This document shows, in pieces, positions 8,697 to 17,672 of a stretch of 64,000 nt of DNA (the stretch's first letter is position 1; each line of letters starts with the position of its first letter). The translations under genes and the position numbers were made by a program. The stretch is from Pectinatus haikarae (GTDB lineage Bacteria; Bacillota; Negativicutes; Selenomonadales; Selenomonadaceae), in contig NZ_WIQM01000016.1 of the NCBI RefSeq assembly GCF_015732185.1, positions 465,001 to 529,000 of the forward strand, written 5' to 3'. The notes beneath the pieces were generated by a model, which saw only the letters and a program-made list of their open reading frames with translations, did not search any database and had not been told where the DNA came from.

Positions 8697-9548
8697 TCAT
8701 GCTTCTCCGGCTTTTACCACAGCACTATAAACATCTCTGCGGTTCAAATGGAGATCATCGGCCGTTTTTTTTATCGCCGCTTTTTTTGTCAAGCCTTTAT
8801 TTATCAGCACCGCAACATATTCGGCAGGAGGAATATCATTTATAAGCAGGCTTTCCGATTCACCTGCTCCCTCCACGATCAAAACAAATTCTCCGCGCGG
8901 TTCAACAGACAAAAAATATTCGTTTATTTCTTCCAAAGTGCCTCGGATAAACTGCTCAAACTTTTTTGTAAGTTCACGTCCGATCGCAATTTTTCTTTTG
9001 CTGCCTAAAACTTCTGCCATTTCCCGCAGAATAGACATCAAACGATGCGGAGTTTCATAAAAAATCAGCGTATCTTTTCGTTCCCTCACCTCTTCCAAAA
9101 GCACTCGGCGCCTGGAAGTTTTTTTTGGCAGAAAACCGATAAAAGAAAATTGGACAGTACTGATCCCTGAAGAAATAAGTGCCGACAATCCCGCATTTGC
9201 TCCCGGAATCGGCGAGACAATTATTTCTTTTTTTAGTGCAAGTACAACCAAATCACTCCCCGGATCTGCAATGCCGGGCAGCCCCGCATCACTGACCACA
9301 GCCATATCGCTGCCTGCGAGAAGTTTTTCTATAAGTTCCGGTCCTTTTATTGCCTTATTATGTTCATGATAGCTAGTCAAAGGCACATGTATATCAAAAT
9401 GAGCTAACAGTTTGCGGGTATGCCTCGTATCTTCGGCAGCTATCAAATCAACATTTTTTAATATTTTTACCGCCCTGAAAGTCATATCGTCCAGATTGCC
9501 GATAGGCGTCCCCACTAAGTATAATGTTCCCTTTTTATTGTCCTCCAT
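8697..9548 (-). CDS. rsmI: 16S rRNA (cytidine(1402)-2'-O)-methyltransferase
   Basis: A tetrapyrrole-methylase-fold enzyme that 2'-O-methylates C1402 in the decoding centre. The 283-residue protein shows LYLVGTPIGNLDDMTFRA, AAEDTRHTRKLL, VSDAGLPGIADPG (SAM loop), PIPGANAGLSALISSG and FYETPHRL, all standard RsmI motifs. It ends with a short C-terminal helix-turn-helix-like tail (LTKKAAIKKTADDL). AAGGAG sits 5 bases before the ATG. A terminator separates it from trmN6 upstream, so it may have its own promoter. Confidence 0.96.
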   Translation of the reverse strand: MEDNKKGTLYLVGTPIGNLDDMTFRAVKILKNVDLIAAEDTRHTRKLLAHFDIHVPLTSYHEHNKAIKGPELIEKLLAGSDMAVVSDAGLPGIADPGSDLVVLALKKEIIVSPIPGANAGLSALISSGISTVQFSFIGFLPKKTSRRRVLLEEVRERKDTLIFYETPHRLMSILREMAEVLGSKRKIAIGRELTKKFEQFIRGTLEEINEYFLSVEPRGEFVLIVEGAGESESLLINDIPPAEYVAVLINKGLTKKAAIKKTADDLHLNRRDVYSAVVKAGEA

Positions 9549-9565
9549 ATACTCTCCTTATAATA

Positions 9566-9592
9566 AAAACCACTCGGTAATCGAGTGGTTTT
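9566..9592 (-). terminator. Hairpin terminator between trmN6 and rsmI
   Basis: AAAACCACTCG / CGAGTGGTTTT with a 5-nt loop. On the minus strand the stem is preceded by A-rich sequence and followed by TTTTTATTATA. It lies between the trmN6 stop (9600) and the rsmI start (9548) and would end or attenuate the holB-ricT-trmN6 transcript. Confidence 0.7.
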
Positions 9593-9599
9593 CAGCTTT

Positions 9600-10376
9600 T
9601 TAATTTGATGCATTATCCGATTTCTGCCAGTGTGTGCCGCCTGCAGCATCAGGATAATAATAGCGCAGCAATTCATCTTTATAGCTGCCGTCGTCATTAT
9701 GCACGACCAAAGGAGTATCTACTTTCAATCCCCCTTTAGCCCCGCCGGCTATACCTTCAATAAGCACCATATTAGGCTTCTTCTCTCTCTTAGGCTGAAC
9801 AAAACGCAGTTTTTTGGGAATAATACTATTCTTATCCATTTCGACCATTATCTCTGCAAGGCGTTCCGGCAGATGCACCATAGCAAATCTGCCATGAAAT
9901 TTCAAAGCATATCGTGCAGCCATAACAACATCTTCAAGTGATGCGGTTATTTCGTGTCGGGCCATCGCCACTCCGTCTATTTTATTCACGTCACCATGTG
10001 CAATAGGCCTATAGGGTGGATTTGCCACCACAAAATCCGCAGACTGCGCCGGATAAAATTCATGCAGATGCCGATAATCCGCCTGCCTCACCACGATCTT
10101 TTTCGCCAAACCATTCATTTCTGCATTGCGTCTGGCAAGATCAGCTGTAACAGCATTGATTTCTATAGCATGCATTTCCCGTACATGTTTTGCCAGCAGC
10201 AGAGGAATGACTCCCGTACCTGTACCCAGATCCAGACCGCTGTCATTTCTCCTCACATGGACAAAATGAGCCAGCAGCACAGCATCCAACGAAAAACAAA
10301 ATTCTTTTTTATTTTGGATTATTTTCAATCCGTCTGTTAATAAATCATCAATTCGCTCAAAAGGATTCAGTTTCAT
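9600..10376 (-). CDS. trmN6: tRNA1(Val) adenine(37)-N6-methyltransferase family (YabB/YfiC)
   Basis: A SAM-dependent N6-adenine methyltransferase of the YfiC/TrmN6 group. The 258-residue protein has FSLDAVLLAHFVHV, SGLDLGTGTGVIPLLLA (SAM-binding glycine loop) and ADFVVANPPYRP (NPPY target-adenine motif). GRFAMVHLPERLAEI follows. It occupies the Bacillus yabB position between ricT and rsmI. Its ATG overlaps the ricT stop by 4 bases. The exact substrate tRNA in this lineage is inferred from the E. coli member. Confidence 0.92.
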   Translation of the reverse strand: MKLNPFERIDDLLTDGLKIIQNKKEFCFSLDAVLLAHFVHVRRNDSGLDLGTGTGVIPLLLAKHVREMHAIEINAVTADLARRNAEMNGLAKKIVVRQADYRHLHEFYPAQSADFVVANPPYRPIAHGDVNKIDGVAMARHEITASLEDVVMAARYALKFHGRFAMVHLPERLAEIMVEMDKNSIIPKKLRFVQPKREKKPNMVLIEGIAGGAKGGLKVDTPLVVHNDDGSYKDELLRYYYPDAAGGTHWQKSDNASN

Positions 10377-11206
10377 GTATCTTCTTCATCTTTTTCAATA
10401 ACATCATCCCACGAAGCAACAATGGTGCGTTTGTTATCAAGCAAAATAGTAGCCACGCGTTTTTGTTCGTTGACGGAAATTACTTTTCCTTCTCCGTCAA
10501 CAGACACTACGCGGCTTCCTCTTTTAGGCGGAGCGATTATATTATTTCTGCAGCATTTTGATTTGCAGCAATACATATCATTTTCGTATTTCAGACAGCA
10601 CATGAGCCTTCCGCAAATTCCTGATATTTTAGTGGGGTTCAATGACAAATTTTGATCTTTGGCCATACGTATAGAAACCGGTTCAAAATCGCCGAGAAAA
10701 GTCGCGCAGCATAGAGGTCTGCCACAATACCCGATACCTCCCGTGATTTTTGCTTCATCCCGTACGCCGATCTGACGAAGCTCAATGCGCGTATGAAAAA
10801 TAGCGGCCAGATCTTTAACCAGTTCCCTGAAATCGACACGCCCGTCAGCCGTAAAGTAAAAAATAATTTTATTGACATCAAATGTATATTCCACACCTAT
10901 AAGCTTCATAGGCAGTTCATGTATTTTTATCTTTTCTTCACATAAAACGAATGCTTCTTTTTCTTTTTCTCTGTTTTCCTTTACTTTTTCCAGATCTTCC
11001 TTTGTGGCTTTACGCAAAATAGTTTTCAACGGCTGAACTATCTCACTTTCCGGAACATCCCGCGCCGGAATTACTAATGTTCCATATTCAACCCCGCGGG
11101 CCGTTTCAACGATCACACCATCATCCGCAATCAACTGATTGCCTCCCGGAGCGAAATAATATATTTTACCCGCTTTTTTGAAGCGAATGCCAACTACTGT
11201 TTGCAC
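10373..11206 (-). CDS. ricT: PSP1-domain protein RicT (YaaT), RNase Y specificity complex
   Basis: In Bacillus, YaaT/RicT forms an iron-sulfur complex with RicA and RicF that modulates RNase Y processing. It was first named for stage 0 sporulation, which need not apply here. The 277-residue protein shows the PSP1 core with GVEYGTLVIPARDVPESEIV, FYFTADGRVDFRELVKDLA and RTRIELRQIGVRDEAKITGG-like sequence. A cysteine-rich stretch, GYCGRPLCCATFL and ICGRLMCCLKYE, provides the cluster ligands. The start is GTG, preceded by GAGGAG 8 bases away; the holB stop is 12 bp upstream. No yabA follows it, unlike Bacillus. Confidence 0.93.
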   Translation of the reverse strand: MQTVVGIRFKKAGKIYYFAPGGNQLIADDGVIVETARGVEYGTLVIPARDVPESEIVQPLKTILRKATKEDLEKVKENREKEKEAFVLCEEKIKIHELPMKLIGVEYTFDVNKIIFYFTADGRVDFRELVKDLAAIFHTRIELRQIGVRDEAKITGGIGYCGRPLCCATFLGDFEPVSIRMAKDQNLSLNPTKISGICGRLMCCLKYENDMYCCKSKCCRNNIIAPPKRGSRVVSVDGEGKVISVNEQKRVATILLDNKRTIVASWDDVIEKDEEDT

Positions 11207-11218
11207 TAAATAAACTCC

Positions 11219-12211
11219 TCATTTCAAATAACGTAAATCTATAATAAATTTTTCCGCAATAAGTCTCACATCTGCATTGGTCAATAATCTACGCTGCATT
11301 TCCTGGACATATTTGCATGCAGCAAACACAGCTGTTATACCCCAATCTGCCTTTACCTGCATAAGCTCTGCCTTCATATCATTATTATACAGCTTCATAC
11401 ATTCTGCATCGCCGTCAAGAGCTGCCATATCACGCCAGAACAATTGAAGATATAACAGCCATTCTCCAAACTTTTCTCTGCCTGATGCTGCCAGCTTGTC
11501 TGCGAGTGTCCAGATGTCTTCATCAGTAAAGGAAAAAATTGTTTTAAGAAAATCAAATGCTGCCAAACGATTTTCCATGCCGCCATTTTCATAGAGGGCC
11601 AATGCCTGTTCCGCACTTCCCCCGGCCAGCTTTGCCAATGCCTCGCTCTTGTCCCGTTTTATATTCTGATCAGCCATTATATCACTGATCAATGTATCAG
11701 ATAACGGGGAAAAATATATTTTCATACAGCGTGACAAAACAGTAGGTAATATCTTTTTCTCATTATCAGCAATTAATATAAAGAAAATATTGCCCACAGG
11801 TTCTTCTAATGTTTTTAGAAGACAGTTAGCAGCATTCTCGTTCATTCTATCCGCATTTCTGATCAAAACTACGCGTTTATCCGCCAAATAGGCGGACAGA
11901 GAAATTTCTTTCTGCAATTGGCGGATTTGCTCAATTTTTATCATCTGTACTGTTTTGCCTTCAGGCTCCAAAACAAAAAAATCAGGATGCACATTATTTT
12001 GTAAAGCCATGCAGGAGGGACAATGTCTGCATGGACCATCTTTTTTTTCGCACAGCAATGCCGAAGCAAAAGCCATCCCCATGAGAAACTTTCCCACTCC
12101 AGCCATGCCGGAAAATAACATGGCATGGGGCAGTCTGTCCTCAGCAACCATTATTTTGAGACTGTCCGCTATCTGACTATGCCCTTTTATATCCTGCCAA
12201 TGAACTATCAT
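11219..12211 (-). CDS. holB: DNA polymerase III delta' subunit
   Basis: A clamp-loader AAA+ subunit. The 330-residue protein has LPHAMLFSGMAGVGKFLMGMA (a Walker A variant, by-eye GxxGVGK). A zinc module contains CEKKDGPCRHCPSCMA. LSAYLADKRVVLIRNADRMNENAANCLLKTLEEP (read in pieces) contains the Walker B-like and sensor regions. A longer frame starts 45 bp earlier inside yaaR; the ATG at 12211, 4 bp after the yaaR stop, fits the family N-terminus (HWQDIKGH) although its ribosome site is weak, suggesting translational coupling to yaaR. Confidence 0.93.
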   Translation of the reverse strand: MIVHWQDIKGHSQIADSLKIMVAEDRLPHAMLFSGMAGVGKFLMGMAFASALLCEKKDGPCRHCPSCMALQNNVHPDFFVLEPEGKTVQMIKIEQIRQLQKEISLSAYLADKRVVLIRNADRMNENAANCLLKTLEEPVGNIFFILIADNEKKILPTVLSRCMKIYFSPLSDTLISDIMADQNIKRDKSEALAKLAGGSAEQALALYENGGMENRLAAFDFLKTIFSFTDEDIWTLADKLAASGREKFGEWLLYLQLFWRDMAALDGDAECMKLYNNDMKAELMQVKADWGITAVFAACKYVQEMQRRLLTNADVRLIAEKFIIDLRYLK

Positions 12212-12215
12212 AAAT

Positions 12216-12671
12216 CTACATATAAAGGTCAACAAGCATCCCGCGTATAGCATCATGTTTTGAAGCTATACTGAGCGCACTGGCCTGCCCCAATCGTATT
12301 TCCTCTGCCATTGCTTCCAGATTACTGTCAATTTTGCGCACAGTAGTATAGACCTTCTGCCTGCCCATCCTGTCCCATCCGGCCTGGGACTGCCTCGAGT
12401 ACATATGTGTCACAGCTTCACCTATAAACTGCTTGACCAGATCACGATAAGAGCTGAGTTCTTCAAACGTTGGGGTCTGCGTCAGCTTGGCTCCCTGTTC
12501 CGAAACCTGTTCCAAAAGTTTTTTGAGCTGTTCCATTGATAAATCCTGCTGATTCTGGTCAAGTTCCGCAGAAAAATCATTTACCTGCCCTTTTACTTGG
12601 ACGTCACGGCTATTCCCGGTGCTATGAAAAAGCTGCTGTTGCTTGGTGTTGAGTGATTCTATTTTCATCAT
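12216..12671 (-). CDS. yaaR: YaaR family protein (DUF327)
   Basis: A small protein found just upstream of holB across Firmicutes; its role is not established. The protein of about 151 residues is largely helical, with SYRDLVKQFIGEAVTHMY and a DRMGRQKVYTTVRKIDSNLEA-like tail typical of DUF327. Two adjacent ATGs (12671 and 12668) follow AGCAGGGTG; an earlier ATG at 12692 lacks a ribosome site. The usual upstream neighbour yaaQ (c-di-AMP receptor DarA) is missing here; a sugar operon and other catabolic genes stand in its place. Confidence 0.88.
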   Translation of the reverse strand: MMKIESLNTKQQQLFHSTGNSRDVQVKGQVNDFSAELDQNQQDLSMEQLKKLLEQVSEQGAKLTQTPTFEELSSYRDLVKQFIGEAVTHMYSRQSQAGWDRMGRQKVYTTVRKIDSNLEAMAEEIRLGQASALSIASKHDAIRGMLVDLYM

Positions 12672-12817
12672 GTTATACACCCTGCTTCTCATTACATTAA
12701 CATTAACTCAATCGGTATCGTCCAACAGACAACACCGCTAATCTATTTTATGCTTATTATTATAAATTATAATTGTTTTTATAACATTTGGCAATTCATA
12801 CCGGACATAAAAAAATA

Positions 12818-12853
12818 ATGTTGAAATAAGTTATATTTTACTTATTTCAACAT
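12818..12853 (-). terminator. Terminator of the sorbose operon
   Basis: ATGTTGAAATAAG / CTTATTTCAACAT is a 13-bp perfect stem with a 10-nt loop, followed on the minus strand by TATTTTTTTATG. It lies 75 bp after the last gene of the PTS operon and before yaaR. Confidence 0.88.
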
Positions 12854-12927
12854 CTGCCAGTCAATACAATAAGTTTTAACAAATCCTTTATTTCCGAATA
12901 AAATATTAGTCAAATTCCTTGATTGAT

Positions 12928-13752
12928 TCAGCCGCGTGTCTTTCCTCCAGCAATATTATAAGTAACCCCGTGAATATAACTTGCCCGTTCACTGCTCAAA
13001 TAACATACCAAATCAGCCACTTCATCTAATCGACCGCATCTGCCCATGGGAGTTGTTGATGCTCGGTTATATCCATCACGTAACTGTGCAACTGTGATGC
13101 CACGGGTATATGCCAGGGCAGTTTCGTATTCCAATGTTCTAAGACCAGTAGCCTCTAAAATACCCGGAGCAACAGCAGCTACCCGAATTCCTATATGCCC
13201 CAACTCCTTTGCCCATGAACGTGTAAGAGAATTTACAGCATTTTTAGTTGCAGCATAGACACTTTGACCTTCTGAGCCTTCCAGTCCGCTTTCAGATGAA
13301 AGATTAATAATTGTTCCTTTTCTGTTTTTGACAAACTCTCGTCCGACTATTTGCGAACAGAAAAAAAGTCCTTTTAAATTTATATTAACAATCTTATCAA
13401 ATATATTTTCGGTAATTTCGTATATGGAAGAATTTTTTCCTGAATGATAATCAATTAATAATCCAGGAATATTAATACCTGCATTATTGACTAAAATATC
13501 AATGGAGCCAAATATTTTTTTTGTTGAAAAAACCATCTCCTCTACGCTTTTTTTATTTGTAATATCCATAGTAAAATAGATAAATTGACCGCTATTTTTC
13601 TTTATATCAAATTCAGGTTTATTTTTGTTTATATCACACACAACAGTATTAACACCATTGTCTAAATAAGCTTGAGCTATAGCTTTACCAATTCCAGAAG
13701 CTCCGCCAGTTATAATGGCAGTCTTGCCTTCTAATTCTAACCATGAAGTCAA
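12928..13752 (-). CDS. SDR oxidoreductase, probable sorbitol-6-phosphate 2-dehydrogenase
   Basis: Classical short-chain dehydrogenase of 274 residues. It has TGGASGIGKAIA (NAD(P)-binding TGxxxGxG), ILVNNAGINI (NNAG), INLSSESG with the catalytic Ser, and VYAATKNAVNSLTRSWA containing YxxxK. In context it fits the SorD step, D-sorbitol-6-phosphate to fructose-6-phosphate, after the SorE-like reductase in the same operon; this substrate is inferred. The start codon is TTG at 13752, preceded by AAGGGTG. It is the last gene of the PTS operon, 15 bp after the RpiR gene, with a terminator behind it. Confidence 0.85.
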   Translation of the reverse strand: MTSWLELEGKTAIITGGASGIGKAIAQAYLDNGVNTVVCDINKNKPEFDIKKNSGQFIYFTMDITNKKSVEEMVFSTKKIFGSIDILVNNAGINIPGLLIDYHSGKNSSIYEITENIFDKIVNINLKGLFFCSQIVGREFVKNRKGTIINLSSESGLEGSEGQSVYAATKNAVNSLTRSWAKELGHIGIRVAAVAPGILEATGLRTLEYETALAYTRGITVAQLRDGYNRASTTPMGRCGRLDEVADLVCYLSSERASYIHGVTYNIAGGKTRG

Positions 13753-13767
13753 CGAATCACCCTTTTT

Positions 13768-14628
13768 CTAAATTTTATCATCAGCCATGGATTGTTCATG
13801 TACGTCAATATAATTATGTGAGTCGGCCTTGCTTCCTGCCAGCAGAAAAAATAAGATCTCAATCACTGCCATAGCTGCAAGGCGTGTAAGCGCAAAACTA
13901 AACTCAGGGAAAAACAACCGTTCTCGTGAAATAGTATTAATATGATAATCTGCCTTTGATGCCAGAGAAGATGTCGCCGAATTAGTTATGGCAACAACAG
14001 TCGCTTTTTGCTTAGCAGCAACATCAATAATACTAAGAAGATTTTTAGATTCACCTGATGCGGATATGGCGATTACTACATCTGTTTTTTTCAACCTGTG
14101 TGCGATTACTAATTGATGTTCCCAAATTGTCGAGGAAAAAGAAGTTATACCCAGTTCGGTAAATTTATAGGCACCATCTAAGGCAATAGGAATAGTATTT
14201 CCCTGTGCTGCAAACAAAATCATATTGGCATTTTTAATACAATTGATAATATTATCCAGATCCTTGACTTTAATATTTAATATTGTCTGCTTTAGTTCTT
14301 CATATTTATTAGCCAAAATATTTTGCAGTGATTGTTCTAAATTATTAATATCAATATTGTTTGATACTTTAACATCATCATGATTGACCATTTCCTTGGC
14401 CATTTTTATTTTTAGATGGTAAAAACCCTCACAGCCGCATTTTTTGCATACTCTTACAACTGTTGCTTTGCTTGATGCACTTACTTCTGCCAATTCTGCG
14501 ACAGTCATATTTATAACAGTGTCTGAATGGGCCATTATATAATCAGCTACTCTCTTTTCTGCATCAAAAAAATCACTGTAACAAGAGGTTATTTTGTCTA
14601 TTACATTAAAGTCTTTTTTCTCCGACAT
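13768..14628 (-). CDS. RpiR/MurR-family transcriptional regulator with SIS domain
   Basis: A 286-residue regulator. The N-terminal HTH_6 domain (about 1-80) contains EKRVADYIMAHSDTVINMTVAELA and SKATVVRVCKKCG. A linker leads to a C-terminal SIS sugar-phosphate-binding domain (about 125-260) with ILFAAQGNTIPIA and VVIAISASGESKNLL. It likely senses a phosphorylated intermediate of the pathway it sits in. The gene lies inside the operon between sorE and the SDR gene. In enterobacteria the sorbose genes are controlled by SorC, so the RpiR type is a different solution. A candidate operator precedes the operon at 18596-18621. Confidence 0.9.
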   Translation of the reverse strand: MSEKKDFNVIDKITSCYSDFFDAEKRVADYIMAHSDTVINMTVAELAEVSASSKATVVRVCKKCGCEGFYHLKIKMAKEMVNHDDVKVSNNIDINNLEQSLQNILANKYEELKQTILNIKVKDLDNIINCIKNANMILFAAQGNTIPIALDGAYKFTELGITSFSSTIWEHQLVIAHRLKKTDVVIAISASGESKNLLSIIDVAAKQKATVVAITNSATSSLASKADYHINTISRERLFFPEFSFALTRLAAMAVIEILFFLLAGSKADSHNYIDVHEQSMADDKI

Positions 14629-14676
14629 ACTATGAACACTTCCCTTTGTAATATTTAACTTTTAACTGTTCTTATA

Positions 14677-15936
14677 TTATATCTCAGGTGCGTGTTCGAT
14701 AAAATATCGTTCGGCTTCAAAACTCCAAAAACCATTATTCTTTTTGATGATCTGCGATAAAGTTTTTTCAAAATTGTTATGTGCAATATGAAAATCTGAT
14801 AATTGTGTTAAAGGAAACTTTTTATTGGTATATACTATTTTTTTACCACCGCCTAGATCTGAAAGATTTATTGTTGCTTTTGCTGCATCATTTAATCCTA
14901 AAATATGGGATACTATTTTAGCTGCATTGATATTTTGCGATTCGATCAGAGATACGGCTTCTTTCATATCATTTGTATTGCCGCCGCTGGTTCCAACAAT
15001 ATGCGTAGCCTTATAATGCACATTATAAAAGTTGATGTTGGGACTGAATTCATGATCAGTAGGCCCGGCAAAAAAATTCAAACAACCGTCATAAGAAAGC
15101 AGTGTTTCTGCCTGTTGAACTAATTTTTCATCAGGTGCAAATACAAATACATCATTGAATTCAATAAATTCTCCCATTATTTTTTTCATGGTATCTTTAA
15201 AATTTATTGAATCTCTTGTATTAATGTAATATAGTTCCACGCCCTGCTTTTTGGCCTCATCTTTCGGATATAATTTTTCAACCAGATTTAGTTTTTCCTG
15301 TGTTCTTCCGGTGACAACCAACAGTTTTGGTTTTTTGGGGCCATGCAGTGCCAGATCAATTGCCAGATATCCCATGGGACCGGTCGCTCCCAAGATGGCC
15401 ATACTGCCATTTTCCTTTATACCCATAACATGTTTATGACTGTACATCCTCTCTAAATGATAGTTAGCATTAAATGCCCCTATAACACAAGATAAAGGTT
15501 CTACTAAAGATCCTTCAAAATATGTTTTGCCATTATAATGAAGAAGACTGCCATTTTCCATTACTTGATTCTGAATAATAATTTTTGTAGCATCACCACC
15601 TATTAACGGATATGAATAACCAGGTGCATAACAATTTTCTGCACCAATGTTAGGCTGTATTACAAATTTATCTCCCGGATGAAAAGCAGCAATCCATTTC
15701 TTGCCTACAGCTAAAATATTTCCACAAAATTCATGGCCGACAATAATAGGATTTTTACTTATATCATCCGGTACTTTATTATGCTGGATGCCTTGCTTAA
15801 CCGCTTTTAAAGTTGACATGCATAAACTGTCAGTAATGACTTCCGCCAATATTTCATTATCTTTTATTTCTGGTAAATCAAATTCTTCTAATCGCAAATC
15901 ATTTTTGTTATATAACCTGACTGCTTTTGTTTTCAT
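14677..15936 (-). CDS. sorE: L-sorbose-1-phosphate reductase (SorE-like zinc dehydrogenase)
   Basis: A medium-chain, zinc-dependent dehydrogenase of 419 residues, longer than usual alcohol dehydrogenases, as in SorE. It shows LRLEEFDLPEIKDNEILAEV, IIVGHEFCGNILAVGKKW (zinc-site GHE), a nucleotide-binding stretch SMAILGATGPMGYLAIDLAL, and an extended C-terminus. SorE reduces L-sorbose-1-phosphate, formed by the PTS, to D-sorbitol-6-phosphate. The combination with a mannose-family PTS and a sorbitol-6-phosphate-type SDR supports this. AAGGG lies 8 bases before the ATG. Another ketose-1-phosphate substrate remains possible. Confidence 0.85.
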   Translation of the reverse strand: MKTKAVRLYNKNDLRLEEFDLPEIKDNEILAEVITDSLCMSTLKAVKQGIQHNKVPDDISKNPIIVGHEFCGNILAVGKKWIAAFHPGDKFVIQPNIGAENCYAPGYSYPLIGGDATKIIIQNQVMENGSLLHYNGKTYFEGSLVEPLSCVIGAFNANYHLERMYSHKHVMGIKENGSMAILGATGPMGYLAIDLALHGPKKPKLLVVTGRTQEKLNLVEKLYPKDEAKKQGVELYYINTRDSINFKDTMKKIMGEFIEFNDVFVFAPDEKLVQQAETLLSYDGCLNFFAGPTDHEFSPNINFYNVHYKATHIVGTSGGNTNDMKEAVSLIESQNINAAKIVSHILGLNDAAKATINLSDLGGGKKIVYTNKKFPLTQLSDFHIAHNNFEKTLSQIIKKNNGFWSFEAERYFIEHAPEI

Positions 15937-15968
15937 TATTATAACCCTTCATAAATATAGTAATTATT

Positions 15969-16799
15969 TTATGCCAATATTCCCAGTGCAGAACCTATTA
16001 TCCCAACTGCAAACAACATAAATATAAGCATAATGGGACTGATCCGCATCTTTAATAGCTTACATACCAAAAGAGTCAAGCCTAATCCTAATAACCCCGG
16101 CATGAGCTGGTCAAAAATATTTTGCAACGTTGTTGTAATTATGGAACCATCGGGTGATGCTATTTGTGAGATAACAACAGGAACATTGATTACCGTCCAC
16201 TTTGAAACCAACGCTCCCATAACAAAAAATCCCAAAATAGAAGCACCTTCTGTGATTTTCTGCAGTTTATTTCCCTTCAGTTCATTTAAGACCAGATCTA
16301 ACCCTTTCTTGTAACCATAAAATAAACCCAGCCACAATGCAGCCAATCTGGCTAAATTAAATAATGTAAAAAAAAGAATTGGTCCCAGAACACTTCCCGT
16401 TAATGCAATAGAAGCACCCAATGCAGCAGTTATTGGTCTGAGCGTTCCCCAGAAAATTGGATCACCAACACCGCAAAACGGCCCCATCATACCAATCTTA
16501 ATGCTATTGATAGCACTTTCCTCAATCTGAGCACCATTAGCTTTTGCTTCTTCCATAGCTGCCGTAACACCAAGTACGGGTCCAACACACGCAGGCGTAA
16601 CATTGAAAAATGATAAATGCCTTTTTAAAGCAGAAGTTTGATCCTCAGGCAAACTGTATAATCTTTTTATTGCGGGAATCATATTAAAGCAAAACCCCAG
16701 CGCATGAATTCTCTCAAAATTAAAAGAAGCTTGTTGGAAATTTGTTCTTATAAACATGTTGATTAAATCGCCTTTTGTTAAACTTTTTTTAATATCCAT
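15969..16799 (-). CDS. PTS mannose/fructose/sorbose family IID component
   Basis: The membrane EIID subunit, 276 residues, that with EIIC forms the sugar channel. It has NFERIHALGFCFNMIPAIKRLY near the N-terminus (read in pieces) and FFNVTPACVGPVLGVTAAMEEA. GMMGPFCGVGDPIFWGTLRPI is the highly conserved GPxAGxGD-type region of the family. Several hydrophobic helices and a C-terminal transmembrane segment follow. AAGGAG precedes the ATG, and it begins 15 bp after the EIIC gene. Together with EIIC, EIIB and EIIA it forms a complete permease; the sorbose assignment comes from the adjacent sorE. Confidence 0.93.
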   Translation of the reverse strand: MDIKKSLTKGDLINMFIRTNFQQASFNFERIHALGFCFNMIPAIKRLYSLPEDQTSALKRHLSFFNVTPACVGPVLGVTAAMEEAKANGAQIEESAINSIKIGMMGPFCGVGDPIFWGTLRPITAALGASIALTGSVLGPILFFTLFNLARLAALWLGLFYGYKKGLDLVLNELKGNKLQKITEGASILGFFVMGALVSKWTVINVPVVISQIASPDGSIITTTLQNIFDQLMPGLLGLGLTLLVCKLLKMRISPIMLIFMLFAVGIIGSALGILA

Positions 16800-16814
16800 A
16801 TGAATTCTCCTTAC

Positions 16815-17621
16815 CTAATTATCTAATTCATCATCAATACTGTTGGACGCGGAAGAAATATCAGCTACTGCCGTTTGGTTCATCTGAAACTTAGGGTTAA
16901 GCTGTACGTAAACAATAGAGCAGAAAAGGCCTAAAACGCCGAAAGCAACCAAATTAAACGTAGTAAAACCGGCAATCACAAAACCAAGGAAAAAAAATGG
17001 CAGCAGATATTTTGCTCCCATCATATTTATGACCATGGCATATCCTACAACCACAATAAATCCACTGGCTACTTTAAGACCTGTAGTTATAAAAGCAGGA
17101 ATTAATGCTAATAAATTTTGTACACCTGCCGGACTAACAAATAATGCAATCAACAAAACAGGAATGGAAACACGCAATGCCTGTATGACCAATGCACCGA
17201 TATGGCAGAAATCAATTGCTCTGAAATTACCACTTTCGGCATACTTATCGGCAGCATGTTGAAACATGACCGTAATTGTCCTGGCAATAACTGTCAAAAC
17301 CTGTCCGGCAGCAGCAACAGGGAGGGCAATCGCTATTCCCGTTGCAATTGGCTGGTTACCGATGATAACAAGCATCGCGGAAATAATGCTGGCCAATGCT
17401 GAATCCGGTGACTGTGCAGCACCGATATTCATCCATCCCAGAGCAATCAACTCTAAAGTTCCTCCCAAAATAATTCCCGTAGTAATATCTCCCAAAACCA
17501 GCCCCACCAAAGTACATGCAACCAGAGGCCGGTGTGTTTGAAAAGAATCCAAAACACTTCCCATTCCTGCGACAGCAGCAACTAAAAAAAGTAAAATAAT
17601 TTGAAATGTACTCAGCACCAT
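16815..17621 (-). CDS. PTS mannose/fructose/sorbose family IIC component
   Basis: The integral-membrane EIIC subunit of 268 residues, with about seven hydrophobic segments. Hallmarks are FQTHRPLVACTLVGLVLGDI, GIILGGTLELIALGWMNIGAA and IISAMLVIIGNQPIATGIAIAL-type stretches, as in ManY/SorA. It translocates the sugar while EIIB donates phosphate. GAAGG precedes the ATG. It is 51 bp downstream of EIIB in the same operon. Confidence 0.93.
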   Translation of the reverse strand: MVLSTFQIILLFLVAAVAGMGSVLDSFQTHRPLVACTLVGLVLGDITTGIILGGTLELIALGWMNIGAAQSPDSALASIISAMLVIIGNQPIATGIAIALPVAAAGQVLTVIARTITVMFQHAADKYAESGNFRAIDFCHIGALVIQALRVSIPVLLIALFVSPAGVQNLLALIPAFITTGLKVASGFIVVVGYAMVINMMGAKYLLPFFFLGFVIAGFTTFNLVAFGVLGLFCSIVYVQLNPKFQMNQTAVADISSASNSIDDELDN

Positions 17622-17672
17622 AACTTAAACCTTCTTTCAAAAATGATATTTACCGTCGGATTAATAATTTTT

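Noticed and set aside
10373-11206. Evidence for sporulation from the RicT/stage 0 protein
   Set aside because: RicT is widespread in non-sporulating Firmicutes and is not diagnostic; no other sporulation gene is in the window.
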